Shown here one piece after another: positions 24,053-31,895 of a DNA stretch of 39,658 nt. The number at the start of each line of letters is the position of its first letter. Position 1 is the stretch's first letter. Below the pieces are notes generated by a model. The model made no database searches. It saw only the letters and a program-made list of their open reading frames with translations, and had not been told where the DNA came from. A program made the position numbers and the translations under genes. The stretch comes from CAZPUI01 sp964415525 (GTDB taxonomy: Bacteria; Acidobacteriota; Holophagae; Holophagales; Holophagaceae), in assembly GCA_964415525.1 (NCBI GenBank), contig CAYQAS010000033.1:1-39658 (forward strand), written 5' to 3'.

Positions 24053-24886
24053 ATGGCTAAACGGCTGTGGAGAGGACTGGGACTGTGGATGGCGGGCGCC
24101 CTCGCCCTTTCAGCCGTGGGTGCCCCGCCGCCGCTCCGTTCCGCTGTCGTGATCGTGCGCGATCAGCAGACCGGCAAGACGCTGCTCCAAAAGGCACCGG
24201 ATACGGTGCATCCCATCGCCTCCATCACCAAGCTCATGACCGCCATGGTGGTGCTGGACGCCAAGGTGGATCTGGAAGAGCGCATCCGCATCGAGAATGT
24301 GGATGTCGACACCCTGCGCAACAGTCGCTCTCGACTGCCGGTGGGCACTCAGCTCACCCGCCGGGAGGCGCTCCTGCTCGCCCTGATGTCGAGCGAGAAC
24401 CGCGCCGCCCATGCCCTGGGCCGCACGTTTCCCGGCGGTGCCGCGGCCTGCGTGGCGGCGATGAACGCCAAGGCCCGCACCCTCGGCCTCGCCTCCGCCC
24501 GCTTTGAGGACACCTCCGGCCTCCACTCCGGGAATGTCGCCAGCGGCAACGACCTCGCCAAGCTGGTGACGGCGGCCCACGGCTACCCTCAGATCCGCGC
24601 CTTCAGCACGACGCCCGAGGCGACCGTCCCCGCGGGACGCACCGTCCGCACCTTCGGCAACTCCAACGGGCTCGTGCATAATCCGGCGTGGACCATCGGC
24701 CTCAGCAAGACGGGGTTCATCGAAGAGGCCGGCCGCTGCCTCGTCATGCAGGTGCGGCTCGCCTCTCGCCCCATGGTGGTGGTGCTGCTGGACTCTGTCG
24801 GCAAATACACCCGGCTGGGGGACGCCCAACGCATCAAGCAGTGGTTGGAAGGCGTCGTCCCCACGCGCCGCCGCAAGCGCCGCTGA
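24053..24886 (+). CDS. pbpG: D-alanyl-D-alanine endopeptidase (PBP7-like, S11 family)
   Basis: Exported peptidoglycan hydrolase of 277 residues. After a signal peptide (to about residue 24) come the three penicillin-binding motifs: SITK (Ser57 nucleophile, Lys60), SEN (114-116, within SSENRAAHALG) and KTG (219-221). The SSENRAAxALGRxxPGG pattern and short C-terminus favour PBP7/PbpG, which cuts D,D-crosslinks, over the carboxypeptidases PBP5/6. The frame opens at 23855, but GGAGG 4 bases before the ATG at 24053 sets the start. It stands alone, with 248 bases of non-coding sequence upstream. Confidence 0.92.
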   Translation: MAKRLWRGLGLWMAGALALSAVGAPPPLRSAVVIVRDQQTGKTLLQKAPDTVHPIASITKLMTAMVVLDAKVDLEERIRIENVDVDTLRNSRSRLPVGTQLTRREALLLALMSSENRAAHALGRTFPGGAAACVAAMNAKARTLGLASARFEDTSGLHSGNVASGNDLAKLVTAAHGYPQIRAFSTTPEATVPAGRTVRTFGNSNGLVHNPAWTIGLSKTGFIEEAGRCLVMQVRLASRPMVVVLLDSVGKYTRLGDAQRIKQWLEGVVPTRRRKRR

Positions 24887-24958
24887 TCCAACGGGCAACC
24901 CCCGCCGATTGACGGGTTTCCCCCCTGGCCCATCCTTCAAGGGCCTGAGGAGGTGACC

Positions 24959-26098
24959 ATGCCCATCCGGTCTGCCCTTACCCTCGTTGCCTGTCTGTTC
25001 CTGGTGGGGTGCGCCAGTGGAGGCGGGAGCAGTGTTCCTGTGACGCCAAGCGAGCCAAAGATTCGCGTGACCCTGGTGGATGGCCCTGCGCCGGAACTGA
25101 AAGCGCTCCGCTTGCGCATCGAGAAGGTGGAGATCCACGCCAGTGGAAGCGCTGACGCCACCGGATGGCTCACGCTCGGGGAACCCAAGCGGACCGTGGA
25201 CCTGCTCACCCTCCGGAACGGTGTCGTGGAGACGCTGGTGCCGGGCGCGGCCCTCGGCGTGGGGCACTACGAGCAGCTGCGGCTGCTGCTGGGCGAACCC
25301 AACGAAGTAGTGCTTGCGGACGGCACCCTGCACCCGCTGGAGGTTCCCAGCGGCCTGAACACCGGGATCAAGGTGCCTCTCAGCTTCGAGGTGGCCGCGG
25401 GCACGCAGAAGGATCTCTTCATCGACTTCGACGGCGCGCGATCCATCCAGATGCACACCACGGGTTCCAAGGAACGTTACATCCTGCGCCCCGTGGTCCG
25501 AGCGATCGACAAGGTGGTGAGCGGGGGTATGTCCGGCACCCTCTCCGGTCCTTCCGGGCCCCTGGCGAACGCCCTCGTCCTGGGGCAGATCGCGGATGCT
25601 GGCGGGCGCCTCCAGGTGCTGCGCACGGTGCCGACGAAGGCCGATGGCACCTATGTCCTGGACCTGATGCCCCTGAACCTCCCGATTACGCTGGCCGCCC
25701 TTCCCGCCGGCATGGTGCCCCGAGCCACTGATCCCATCACCCTGACCACCGCGGCACCCACCGCCATCTGGTCGCCCACCTTCGTCGCCGCCGCAGCGAC
25801 AGGCACCCTGTCGGGAACGGTCACCCCCGCCGCAGGGACGGACCAGGCGGATGTGGCGGAAATCCTCGCCCAGCTCATCACTGGCAGCGCCAGCCGCTGG
25901 GTGATCGTGGCCATGGTCCCCGTGACCGCCGGGACCACCGCCACCTTCCAGGCGGCCCTGCCGCCGGGCACCTACCAGGTGCAGGTGCGGCGCAGCACCA
26001 CGGAGGCCGGTGGCACCATCACAAACACGCTGTCGCCCCTCTCTGCGACCGTCACGATCACGAGCGCCCAGACCACGCCCGTCAGCGTCGCCTTCTGA
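24959..26098 (+). CDS. DUF4382 lipoprotein
   Basis: Lipoprotein of 379 residues with lipobox LVGC (Cys17) followed by a Gly/Ser linker. The first domain (about residues 33-190) matches DUF4382: an IRVTLVDGPAPELKALRLRIEKVEIHA start, a VDLLTLRNG turn, and a QLRLLLGE segment. A second beta-rich part (about 195-379) looks like carboxypeptidase-regulatory-type Ig-like folds (GGMSGTLSGPSGPLANALVLGQ, GTLSGTVTPAAGTDQADV). DUF4382 proteins are surface or periplasmic lipoproteins of unknown role. GGAGG lies 6 bases before the ATG. Confidence 0.85.
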   Translation: MPIRSALTLVACLFLVGCASGGGSSVPVTPSEPKIRVTLVDGPAPELKALRLRIEKVEIHASGSADATGWLTLGEPKRTVDLLTLRNGVVETLVPGAALGVGHYEQLRLLLGEPNEVVLADGTLHPLEVPSGLNTGIKVPLSFEVAAGTQKDLFIDFDGARSIQMHTTGSKERYILRPVVRAIDKVVSGGMSGTLSGPSGPLANALVLGQIADAGGRLQVLRTVPTKADGTYVLDLMPLNLPITLAALPAGMVPRATDPITLTTAAPTAIWSPTFVAAAATGTLSGTVTPAAGTDQADVAEILAQLITGSASRWVIVAMVPVTAGTTATFQAALPPGTYQVQVRRSTTEAGGTITNTLSPLSATVTITSAQTTPVSVAF

Positions 26099-26102
26099 TT
26101 AG

Positions 26103-26135
26103 ACGCGGTGGCCGGGCTTGGCCCGGGCACCGCGT
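26103..26135 (+). terminator. Hairpin after the DUF4382 gene
   Basis: ACGCGGTGGCCGGGC pairs with GCCCGGGCACCGCGT with one mismatch and a 3-base loop, 4 bases after the stop. It is a very stable stem but has no T-run. Confidence 0.6.
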
Positions 26136-26256
26136 GGGGGAGAAGGAGGGGGGACGTAGAGGGCGCGCAGCGACCGGGCGGCCCCCCCTCATTCAGGTCG
26201 GCCCCGCGACAGGGCATCGGCATGAGGACACAATGGACATTCCCCTCGGAGTGCCC

Positions 26257-28332
26257 ATGCGCCGCATCCCCTTTGCCCTCGCTGCCGGAGTCCTCGCCAT
26301 GGCCCAGCCCGTGCCGCCCGTTGCCACCCTTAAGCCCCATGTGAACACCTGGCACGGCAAGGCCTACCCCGATCCCTACTTCTGGCTGCGGGAGAAGGAG
26401 AACCCCGAGGTCCTCGCCCATCTGAAGGCCGAGAACGCCTATACCGAAGCGCTCACGAAGGACCTCAAGCCCTTTTCGGAGGCGCTCTACAACGAGATGC
26501 TCGGGCGCATTAAGCAGACCGACATGGCGGTGCCCTACCGGAAGGCGGGCTACATCTACTACTCCCGCACGGAGGAGGGGAAGCAGTACGGGATCCTCTG
26601 CCGGAAGAAGGGCGATGAGAAGGAGCCTGAGGAGGTCTACCTCGACCTGAACGCCCTGGCCAAGGGCCTCAAGTTCTTCAGCCTCGGCGGGGCAGCCATG
26701 AGCCCCGACCAGCGCCGCTTCGCCTACATCACGGACACCACGGGCTTCCGCCAGTACCGACTCCAAATCAAGGATCTCCAGACGGGACAGCTGCTGCCCG
26801 ATACAGCCGAACGCGTGACCTCCCTCGCCTGGGCCAACGACAATCAGACGCTGTTCTACACGACGGAGGACGCCGTCACGAAGCGGTCCGATACCCTCTG
26901 GCGGCTCAAGCTCGGCGGCCAGCCCGAGCAGCTGCTGGTGGAGAAGGACGAAAGCTTCGGCGTGGGCATTGCGAAGAGCCTGGACGATCGGATCCTCGCC
27001 CTCGGTTTCAACAGCACGGACACCTGGGAGAACCGCATCCTCGAGGCAGACCGCCCGGAAGGCAGCTTCCGCCCGACGCTGGGACGCACCAAGGGGCACA
27101 AATACACCCTTGACCACCGGGATGGCACGCTCTTCATCACCACCAACCAGGACGCCAAGAACTACCGCGTGGTCACGGCGCCGGTCTCGGATCCCAAGAC
27201 CTGGAAGCCCTTCATCGCCCATGATCCGAAGGTGCTGGTGGAAGGCATCTCCGTCTTCAAGGGCTTCGCCGTGGCCCAGGAAAAAGTGCAGGGACAGGAC
27301 CGCATCCGCATCTACGACTTCGCCAAGCGGAGCTGGCACACCGTCACCTTCCCCGAGGCGCTCTACACCGCGGGACTCTCCGCGAACGCCGAGTTCGACA
27401 CGCCCACCGTGCGCCTGAGCTACCAGAGCATGGTCACCCCCGGCAGCGTCTACGACTACGATATGACCTCCCGGAAGCGCACGCTGCTCAAGCAGCAGGA
27501 GGTGCTTGGCGGTTACGACCCCTCGCGGTACGAGACGAAGCGCCTCTGGATCAAGGCCCGGGACGGCGTCCAGGTGCCCCTTTCCGTTGTGCACCGCAAG
27601 GGGCTCAAGCTGGATGGCACGAATCCGCTTTGGCTCTACGGCTACGGTTCCTATGGCTACGGCCAGAGCCCCACGTTCAGCAGCAGTCGTTTGAGCCTGC
27701 TGGATCGCGGCGTCGTCTGGGTCACGGCCCACATCCGCGGCGGCAACGAACTGGGAGAGGGCTGGCATGACGACGGCATGCTGATGAAGAAGAAGCACAC
27801 GTTTCACGACTTCATTGATGCGGCGGACTTTCTGGTGAAGCAGAAGTGGACGAGCCGCAAGGCGCTCGTGATCGAGGGTGGCAGCGCAGGCGGCCTGCTG
27901 GTGGGCGCCGTGGTGAACCTGCGCCCCGATCTGTTCCGCGCCGCCCACGCGGCCGTGCCCTTCGTGGACGTCATGAACACCATGATGGACAACACCCTGC
28001 CCCTGACCACCGGCGAATACCTCGAGTGGGGCAACCCCAACGAGAAGCCCGCCTTCGACTACATGCTGTCCTACAGCCCGTACGACAACCTCAAGAAGGC
28101 CGCCTACCCCGCCATGCTCGTCACCACCGGCCTCAACGACAGTCAGGTGATGTACTGGGAGCCCGCCAAATACGTGGCCAAGCTGCGCACCCTCAAGACG
28201 GATTCCAACCCGCTGCTGCTGAAGGTGGACCTGGGTGCGGGCCACGGCGGTGCCTCGGGCCGCTACGACGCCCTCAAGGACAAGGCCTTCGAATATGCCT
28301 GGATGCTTGGCCAGCTTGGGATCACGAAGTAG
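26257..28332 (+). CDS. ptrB: Oligopeptidase B-type S9 serine peptidase, exported
   Basis: S9A peptidase of 691 residues: an N-terminal seven-bladed propeller (about 70-415) gating a C-terminal alpha/beta hydrolase. The catalytic triad is Ser543 in GGSAGG, Asp628 in GLNDSQV and His663 in GAGHGG. The segment from VPFVDVMNTMMDNTLPLT to EYLEWGNP is characteristic of oligopeptidase B, which cuts short peptides after Arg/Lys, rather than of prolyl oligopeptidase. Unlike the cytosolic E. coli enzyme it begins with a signal-like sequence (MRRIPFALAAGVLAMAQ), suggesting a periplasmic place. The ATG at 26257 has GGAG 5 bases upstream; an ATG at 26233 is also possible. Confidence 0.92.
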   Translation: MRRIPFALAAGVLAMAQPVPPVATLKPHVNTWHGKAYPDPYFWLREKENPEVLAHLKAENAYTEALTKDLKPFSEALYNEMLGRIKQTDMAVPYRKAGYIYYSRTEEGKQYGILCRKKGDEKEPEEVYLDLNALAKGLKFFSLGGAAMSPDQRRFAYITDTTGFRQYRLQIKDLQTGQLLPDTAERVTSLAWANDNQTLFYTTEDAVTKRSDTLWRLKLGGQPEQLLVEKDESFGVGIAKSLDDRILALGFNSTDTWENRILEADRPEGSFRPTLGRTKGHKYTLDHRDGTLFITTNQDAKNYRVVTAPVSDPKTWKPFIAHDPKVLVEGISVFKGFAVAQEKVQGQDRIRIYDFAKRSWHTVTFPEALYTAGLSANAEFDTPTVRLSYQSMVTPGSVYDYDMTSRKRTLLKQQEVLGGYDPSRYETKRLWIKARDGVQVPLSVVHRKGLKLDGTNPLWLYGYGSYGYGQSPTFSSSRLSLLDRGVVWVTAHIRGGNELGEGWHDDGMLMKKKHTFHDFIDAADFLVKQKWTSRKALVIEGGSAGGLLVGAVVNLRPDLFRAAHAAVPFVDVMNTMMDNTLPLTTGEYLEWGNPNEKPAFDYMLSYSPYDNLKKAAYPAMLVTTGLNDSQVMYWEPAKYVAKLRTLKTDSNPLLLKVDLGAGHGGASGRYDALKDKAFEYAWMLGQLGITK

Positions 28333-28569
28333 GTCCGGATTGCGTCGCAAGCCAACGCCAGGAGGAGATTCCTGGCGTTTGGATGACGGACCTCCGGACA
28401 CCGACGCGATCCGCGCTTTCTGGCACAAAAGACCCGAGTGGAGTGGGCCCTGGACTACCCCCCGATCGCACAGGCCATCGAGGCCTGTGCTCCCGCTCCG
28501 GCGTCGCTGCGCTCCTTGATCGCGGAGGGGGCCCCGTTGCCACGGGGGTGTGACTTCTGCGGTTGGGTC

Positions 28570-28597
28570 TTGCGAAGTACTACGCGACTAGTACTAT
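28570..28597 (+). promoter_or_regulatory. blaI promoter with overlapping BlaI-type operator
   Basis: AGTACTA-CGCGAC-TAGTACT (28576-28595) is a perfect 7-bp inverted repeat with the TACTA/TAGTA half-sites of BlaI/MecI operators. A candidate promoter, TTGCGA (28570-28575), 16 bases, TACTAT (28592-28597), is almost fully covered by it. This predicts repression of the blaI-blaR1 operon by its own product. The site is 27 bases before the blaI start. Confidence 0.85.
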
Positions 28598-28621
28598 TCA
28601 ACTGCAACATCCGGAGTGCCC

Positions 28622-28993
28622 ATGTCCCTGCCCAAACCCACCGACGGCGAACTGGCCATCCTGAAAGTGTTGTGGGATCGCGGCCCCAGCACGATTAAGG
28701 ATGTCCACGGCGTCCTCACGGAAGGCAAGGACACGGCGTATACCACGGTGCTGCGAATGTGCCAGGTCATGCACGAGAAGGGTCTCGTCACCCGGGATGA
28801 GGCGGAGCGTCAGCACGTGTACGCGCCCGTCCTTTCGGAGGCAGAGACCCAGCACGGGCTCCTGGGAGACCTGCTCGAGAAGGCCTTCCGGGGTTCCGCC
28901 GCCACCCTCGTGCTCCGCGCCCTGGACCGTTCGCGGCCCGAGGAGCTGGATGCCGTCCAGGCGCTCCTGGATGAGATGAGAAAGGAGCGTTAG
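28622..28993 (+). CDS. blaI: BlaI/MecI/CopY-family repressor
   Basis: Winged-helix repressor of 123 residues. It begins PTDGELAILKVLWDRGPSTIKDV, the usual BlaI start. The recognition helix region is DTAYTTVLRMCQVMHEKGLVTR, and the C-terminal dimerisation helices follow. In the classical system a sensor protease of the BlaR1 type cleaves or inactivates this protein. GGAG lies 5 bases before the ATG at 28622; a GTG at 28616 would add two residues. The next gene, 2 bases on, is that sensor. The operator upstream fits autorepression. Confidence 0.95.
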   Translation: MSLPKPTDGELAILKVLWDRGPSTIKDVHGVLTEGKDTAYTTVLRMCQVMHEKGLVTRDEAERQHVYAPVLSEAETQHGLLGDLLEKAFRGSAATLVLRALDRSRPEELDAVQALLDEMRKER

Positions 28994-28995
28994 GC

Positions 28996-30321
28996 ATGGC
29001 ACCTTCTCCGCTTCTGCTCCGCCTCGGCCTAACGGTGGGTCATGCCCTATGGGAAGGGGCTGTCCTCGGCCTGCTAGCCTGGCTCGGTCTGGCGCTCCTG
29101 CGCCGATCCACGCCCCAGGCCCGCTATGCCTGTGCCTGCATGGGGCTCCTCGCCATGGTGGCAGCCCCGGTGGTCACGTTCCTCCTGCTCTCCCCGGAGC
29201 CCGGAGTCGCCCCTTTCCTGGGGCAGGTCCAGGTGGAGATCTCCGATGCTCCCCATTCAGGCCTTCAATCCTGGCTACAGCGTGTGGACCTCCCCGGTCT
29301 GCTACGCCAAGTCAGCCCCTGGCTTGCCTGGGCCTGGATCACCGGCGCGGGGCTCATGACCCTTCGTTTTGGCGCCACGGTGATCTGGCTCCACCACACG
29401 TTTGCAAGGCATTGCCGCGATGCTTCTGGCGACCTGGAAGCCCGCTTCCAGCGGCTCCGGACCCATTTCGGCCTGCCTTCCTCCCTGCGGCTCCGCCTCA
29501 GTCCCTGGGCCGACACCCCCATGGTCCTCGGCTGGTGGCGCCCCGTGGTGCTGCTGCCGGTGGCCGCCCTGCTCCACCTCAATCCAGCCTCCCTGGAGGC
29601 GGTGCTGGCTCACGAGCTGGCCCATCTCCGCCGCCGCGATCCCCTGGTCAACCTGCTCCAGTCGATCGCGGAGGCCCTCCTGTTCTTCCATCCCGTGGCC
29701 TGGTGGCTCTCTGGTGAGATCCGGGATCTGCGCGAGCTCTGCTGCGACGACGAAGCCGTAGCCCTCTCCCGCGATCCGCTCCCCCTGGCCGAAGGCCTCG
29801 CCGCCCTCGCCCGCCTGGGCCATGCCTCCTCCACGCTTCCCGATCCGGCCCTGGCGGCCGTGAAAGGTCCACTCATGTCCCGCATCACCCGCCTCTTCCG
29901 TCCCCAGGACGCCTCCCTGCCCTCCTTCCGCACCCTCGGCTGGGGCCTCGCCGCCCTGATCGCCTGCGGCACCCTGGCCATCGCCCAGGAGAAGAAAGCC
30001 ACCCCGAAGCCCAAACCTGCTCCGCAGTCCGCAGGAGCAACCACAGACGTCGACTTCAACCAGATGAAGGTCCTGAGCAAACCCAAGGGATTGAAATACC
30101 CCGCCGTCGCGCGGGAAGCCAAGATCCAGGGCACGGTGGTGGTGGAGCTGGTGGTGGATCCCCAGGGCGTACCGACCTCCTCCAAAGCCATTGACGGCCC
30201 TGCGGAACTGCGGGAAGCCGCCGAGGGTTATGCCAAGGAGTGGCGCTTCAAGCCCGCCAAGAAGGGCGGCCAGCCCATCACCGCCCGTTTCAGGCTCACC
30301 ATCAACTTCAAGCTTCAGTAA
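28996..30321 (+). CDS. BlaR1/MecR1-type M56 metallopeptidase with TonB-like C-terminus
   Basis: Membrane sensor protease of 441 residues. Hydrophobic segments lie at about 10-35, 45-68, 108-128 and 310-330. The zinc site is HELAH (His206, Glu207, His210) with the downstream ELCCDDEAV motif supplying the third ligand. After the last TM comes a Lys/Pro linker and a C-terminal TonB-like domain (about 365-441: YPAVAREAKIQGTVVVELVVD ... WRFKPAKKGGQPITARFRL). It lacks the penicillin-binding sensor domain of true BlaR1. The stimulus is therefore probably not a beta-lactam bound by acylation, but an envelope signal. It starts 2 bases after blaI. Confidence 0.92.
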   Translation: MAPSPLLLRLGLTVGHALWEGAVLGLLAWLGLALLRRSTPQARYACACMGLLAMVAAPVVTFLLLSPEPGVAPFLGQVQVEISDAPHSGLQSWLQRVDLPGLLRQVSPWLAWAWITGAGLMTLRFGATVIWLHHTFARHCRDASGDLEARFQRLRTHFGLPSSLRLRLSPWADTPMVLGWWRPVVLLPVAALLHLNPASLEAVLAHELAHLRRRDPLVNLLQSIAEALLFFHPVAWWLSGEIRDLRELCCDDEAVALSRDPLPLAEGLAALARLGHASSTLPDPALAAVKGPLMSRITRLFRPQDASLPSFRTLGWGLAALIACGTLAIAQEKKATPKPKPAPQSAGATTDVDFNQMKVLSKPKGLKYPAVAREAKIQGTVVVELVVDPQGVPTSSKAIDGPAELREAAEGYAKEWRFKPAKKGGQPITARFRLTINFKLQ

Positions 30322-30334
30322 CCGCGCGCCCACG

Positions 30335-30365
30335 GCCTCGAGGCGCTCTCGCGGCTCCTCGAGGC
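30335..30365 (+). terminator. Hairpin after the blaI-blaR1 operon
   Basis: GCCTCGAGG ... CCTCGAGGC, a perfect 9-bp stem with a 13-base loop, 13 bases after the stop. No T-run follows. The remaining bases to 30623 hold nothing recognisable apart from the pepT ribosome binding site. Confidence 0.5.
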
Positions 30366-30623
30366 TGAAGGGCTTAGCTGCTGGGTTCACGCGACCGCCG
30401 ACACGAAATCGCTGGATGCCTGATCCGCACGCTCGATAGCCAGCAGCACCCGGCATGTTGGGCCACAGGTGCCGAAGCCGCGACAAGGTGCCCAACCCCC
30501 CACCATCCCAGGCGGGAGGCGGTCCGGGATGACCAAGCCCGCTGCATGTCCCTTCCAGAGGCTCAAGGTGAGGAAAGGCACGGTGTGCCGTGGCTAAGCT
30601 GAGTTCATTCCCTGGAGCCCCCC

Positions 30624-31889
30624 ATGACCCGCTTCGCCCTCACCCCCGCCGAGCAGGAAGGCCTGTTGGAACGGTTCCTGCGCTATGTGCAGGTGGACAC
30701 ACAGTCCGACGACAACGCCGAATGTTTCCCCACCACGGAGAAGCAGAAGGACCTCGCCCGGCTGCTGGTGGAGGAGCTGAAGGCCCTGGGTAGCACCGAT
30801 GCTGAAATGGACGAGTGGGGCTACGTGATGGCCACCGTGCCCGAGCGCCTGCCCGCGGGCCACGCGTCCGTGCCGGTCATCGGCCTCCTGGCCCACCTGG
30901 ACACCTATCCCGGCACCTCCGGCAAGGATGTGAAGCCGCAGCTCATCAAGCCCTACCGCGGCGGCAGCATCGCCCTGCCCGCCACCGGCGACAGCATTCC
31001 CGTGAGCGGCAATCCGAACCTGGCCAAGTGCATCGGCCACACGATCATCACAGGCGACGGCACGACGCTCCTCGGCGCCGATGACAAGGCCGGCATCGCC
31101 ATCATCCTCACCCTGGTGGACTGGCTTCGCACTCACCCCGAGGTGCCCCACGGCCGCATCCGCGTGGGCTTCACGCCGGACGAGGAGGTGGGCCGCGGCA
31201 CCGAGCACTTCGACGTGGCCAGGTTCGCCGCGGACTTCGGCTACACCATCGACGGCTCGGACCTGGGCGAGGTGGAGGACGAGACCTTCTGCGCCGACGG
31301 CGCCGTGGTCACGGTCATCGGCCACGATGTCCACCCCGGCTATGCAAAGGACAAGATGGTCAACGCCGTCCGCGCCGCCGCCGCGATTGTGGAAGCCCTG
31401 GATGTCCTGGCGCTGCCGGAGACCACTGAAGGCCGCCAGGCCTATCTGCACCCCATGGACCTGAAGGGTGACGTGAACCGCGCCGAGCTGAAGCTGCTCG
31501 TGCGGGCCTTCAGCGAAGAGGAGCTGAAGGCCCAGGAAGAGGCCCTGGAGCGCGCCGTCAAGGTGGCCCAGTCCCGCTTCCCCAAGGCCCGATTCGAGGT
31601 GGCCATCAAGGCCTCGTACCGCAACATGCGCTATGCCATCGAGAAGGATCCCCGGGTGCTGGAAGTGGCCCTGGAGGCGGTGAAGCGCCAGGGCGTCGAG
31701 CCCATCCAGCGCGCCATCCGCGGCGGCACCGACGGTGCACGGCTCAGCTTCATGGGCCTGCTCACTCCCAACCTCTGGAATGGCGCCCAGAGCTATCACA
31801 GCGTCCATGAGTGGGTGAGCCTCGAGTGGATGACAGCCTCTGTCGAATCCTGCCTGCAGATCCTGCAGGTGTGGCGGGAGAAGGCCTGA
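30624..31889 (+). CDS. pepT: Tripeptide aminopeptidase (peptidase T)
   Basis: M20B metallopeptidase of 421 residues releasing the N-terminal residue of tripeptides in the cytoplasm. The zinc-site residues are in place: AHLDT (His91, Asp93), LGADDKAG (Asp153) and TPDEEVGRG (Glu187/Glu188). IRGGTDGARLSFMGLLTPN near the C-terminus is the family's substrate-binding stretch. Where peptidase T usually has FHG, this protein reads YHSVHEW, still supplying histidine. Length is normal (about 410). GGAG lies 6 bases before the ATG. It is convergent with the large uvrA-like gene, with only 6 bases between stops. Confidence 0.95.
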   Translation: MTRFALTPAEQEGLLERFLRYVQVDTQSDDNAECFPTTEKQKDLARLLVEELKALGSTDAEMDEWGYVMATVPERLPAGHASVPVIGLLAHLDTYPGTSGKDVKPQLIKPYRGGSIALPATGDSIPVSGNPNLAKCIGHTIITGDGTTLLGADDKAGIAIILTLVDWLRTHPEVPHGRIRVGFTPDEEVGRGTEHFDVARFAADFGYTIDGSDLGEVEDETFCADGAVVTVIGHDVHPGYAKDKMVNAVRAAAAIVEALDVLALPETTEGRQAYLHPMDLKGDVNRAELKLLVRAFSEEELKAQEEALERAVKVAQSRFPKARFEVAIKASYRNMRYAIEKDPRVLEVALEAVKRQGVEPIQRAIRGGTDGARLSFMGLLTPNLWNGAQSYHSVHEWVSLEWMTASVESCLQILQVWREKA

Positions 31890-31895
31890 CGCCCA

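Noticed and set aside
25972..28428. 818-residue open frame on the minus strand opposite the oligopeptidase B gene
   Set aside because: It is the antisense shadow of ptrB. The ptrB frame has the full catalytic triad and family motifs, while the minus frame is His/Val/Gly-rich with no ribosome binding site.
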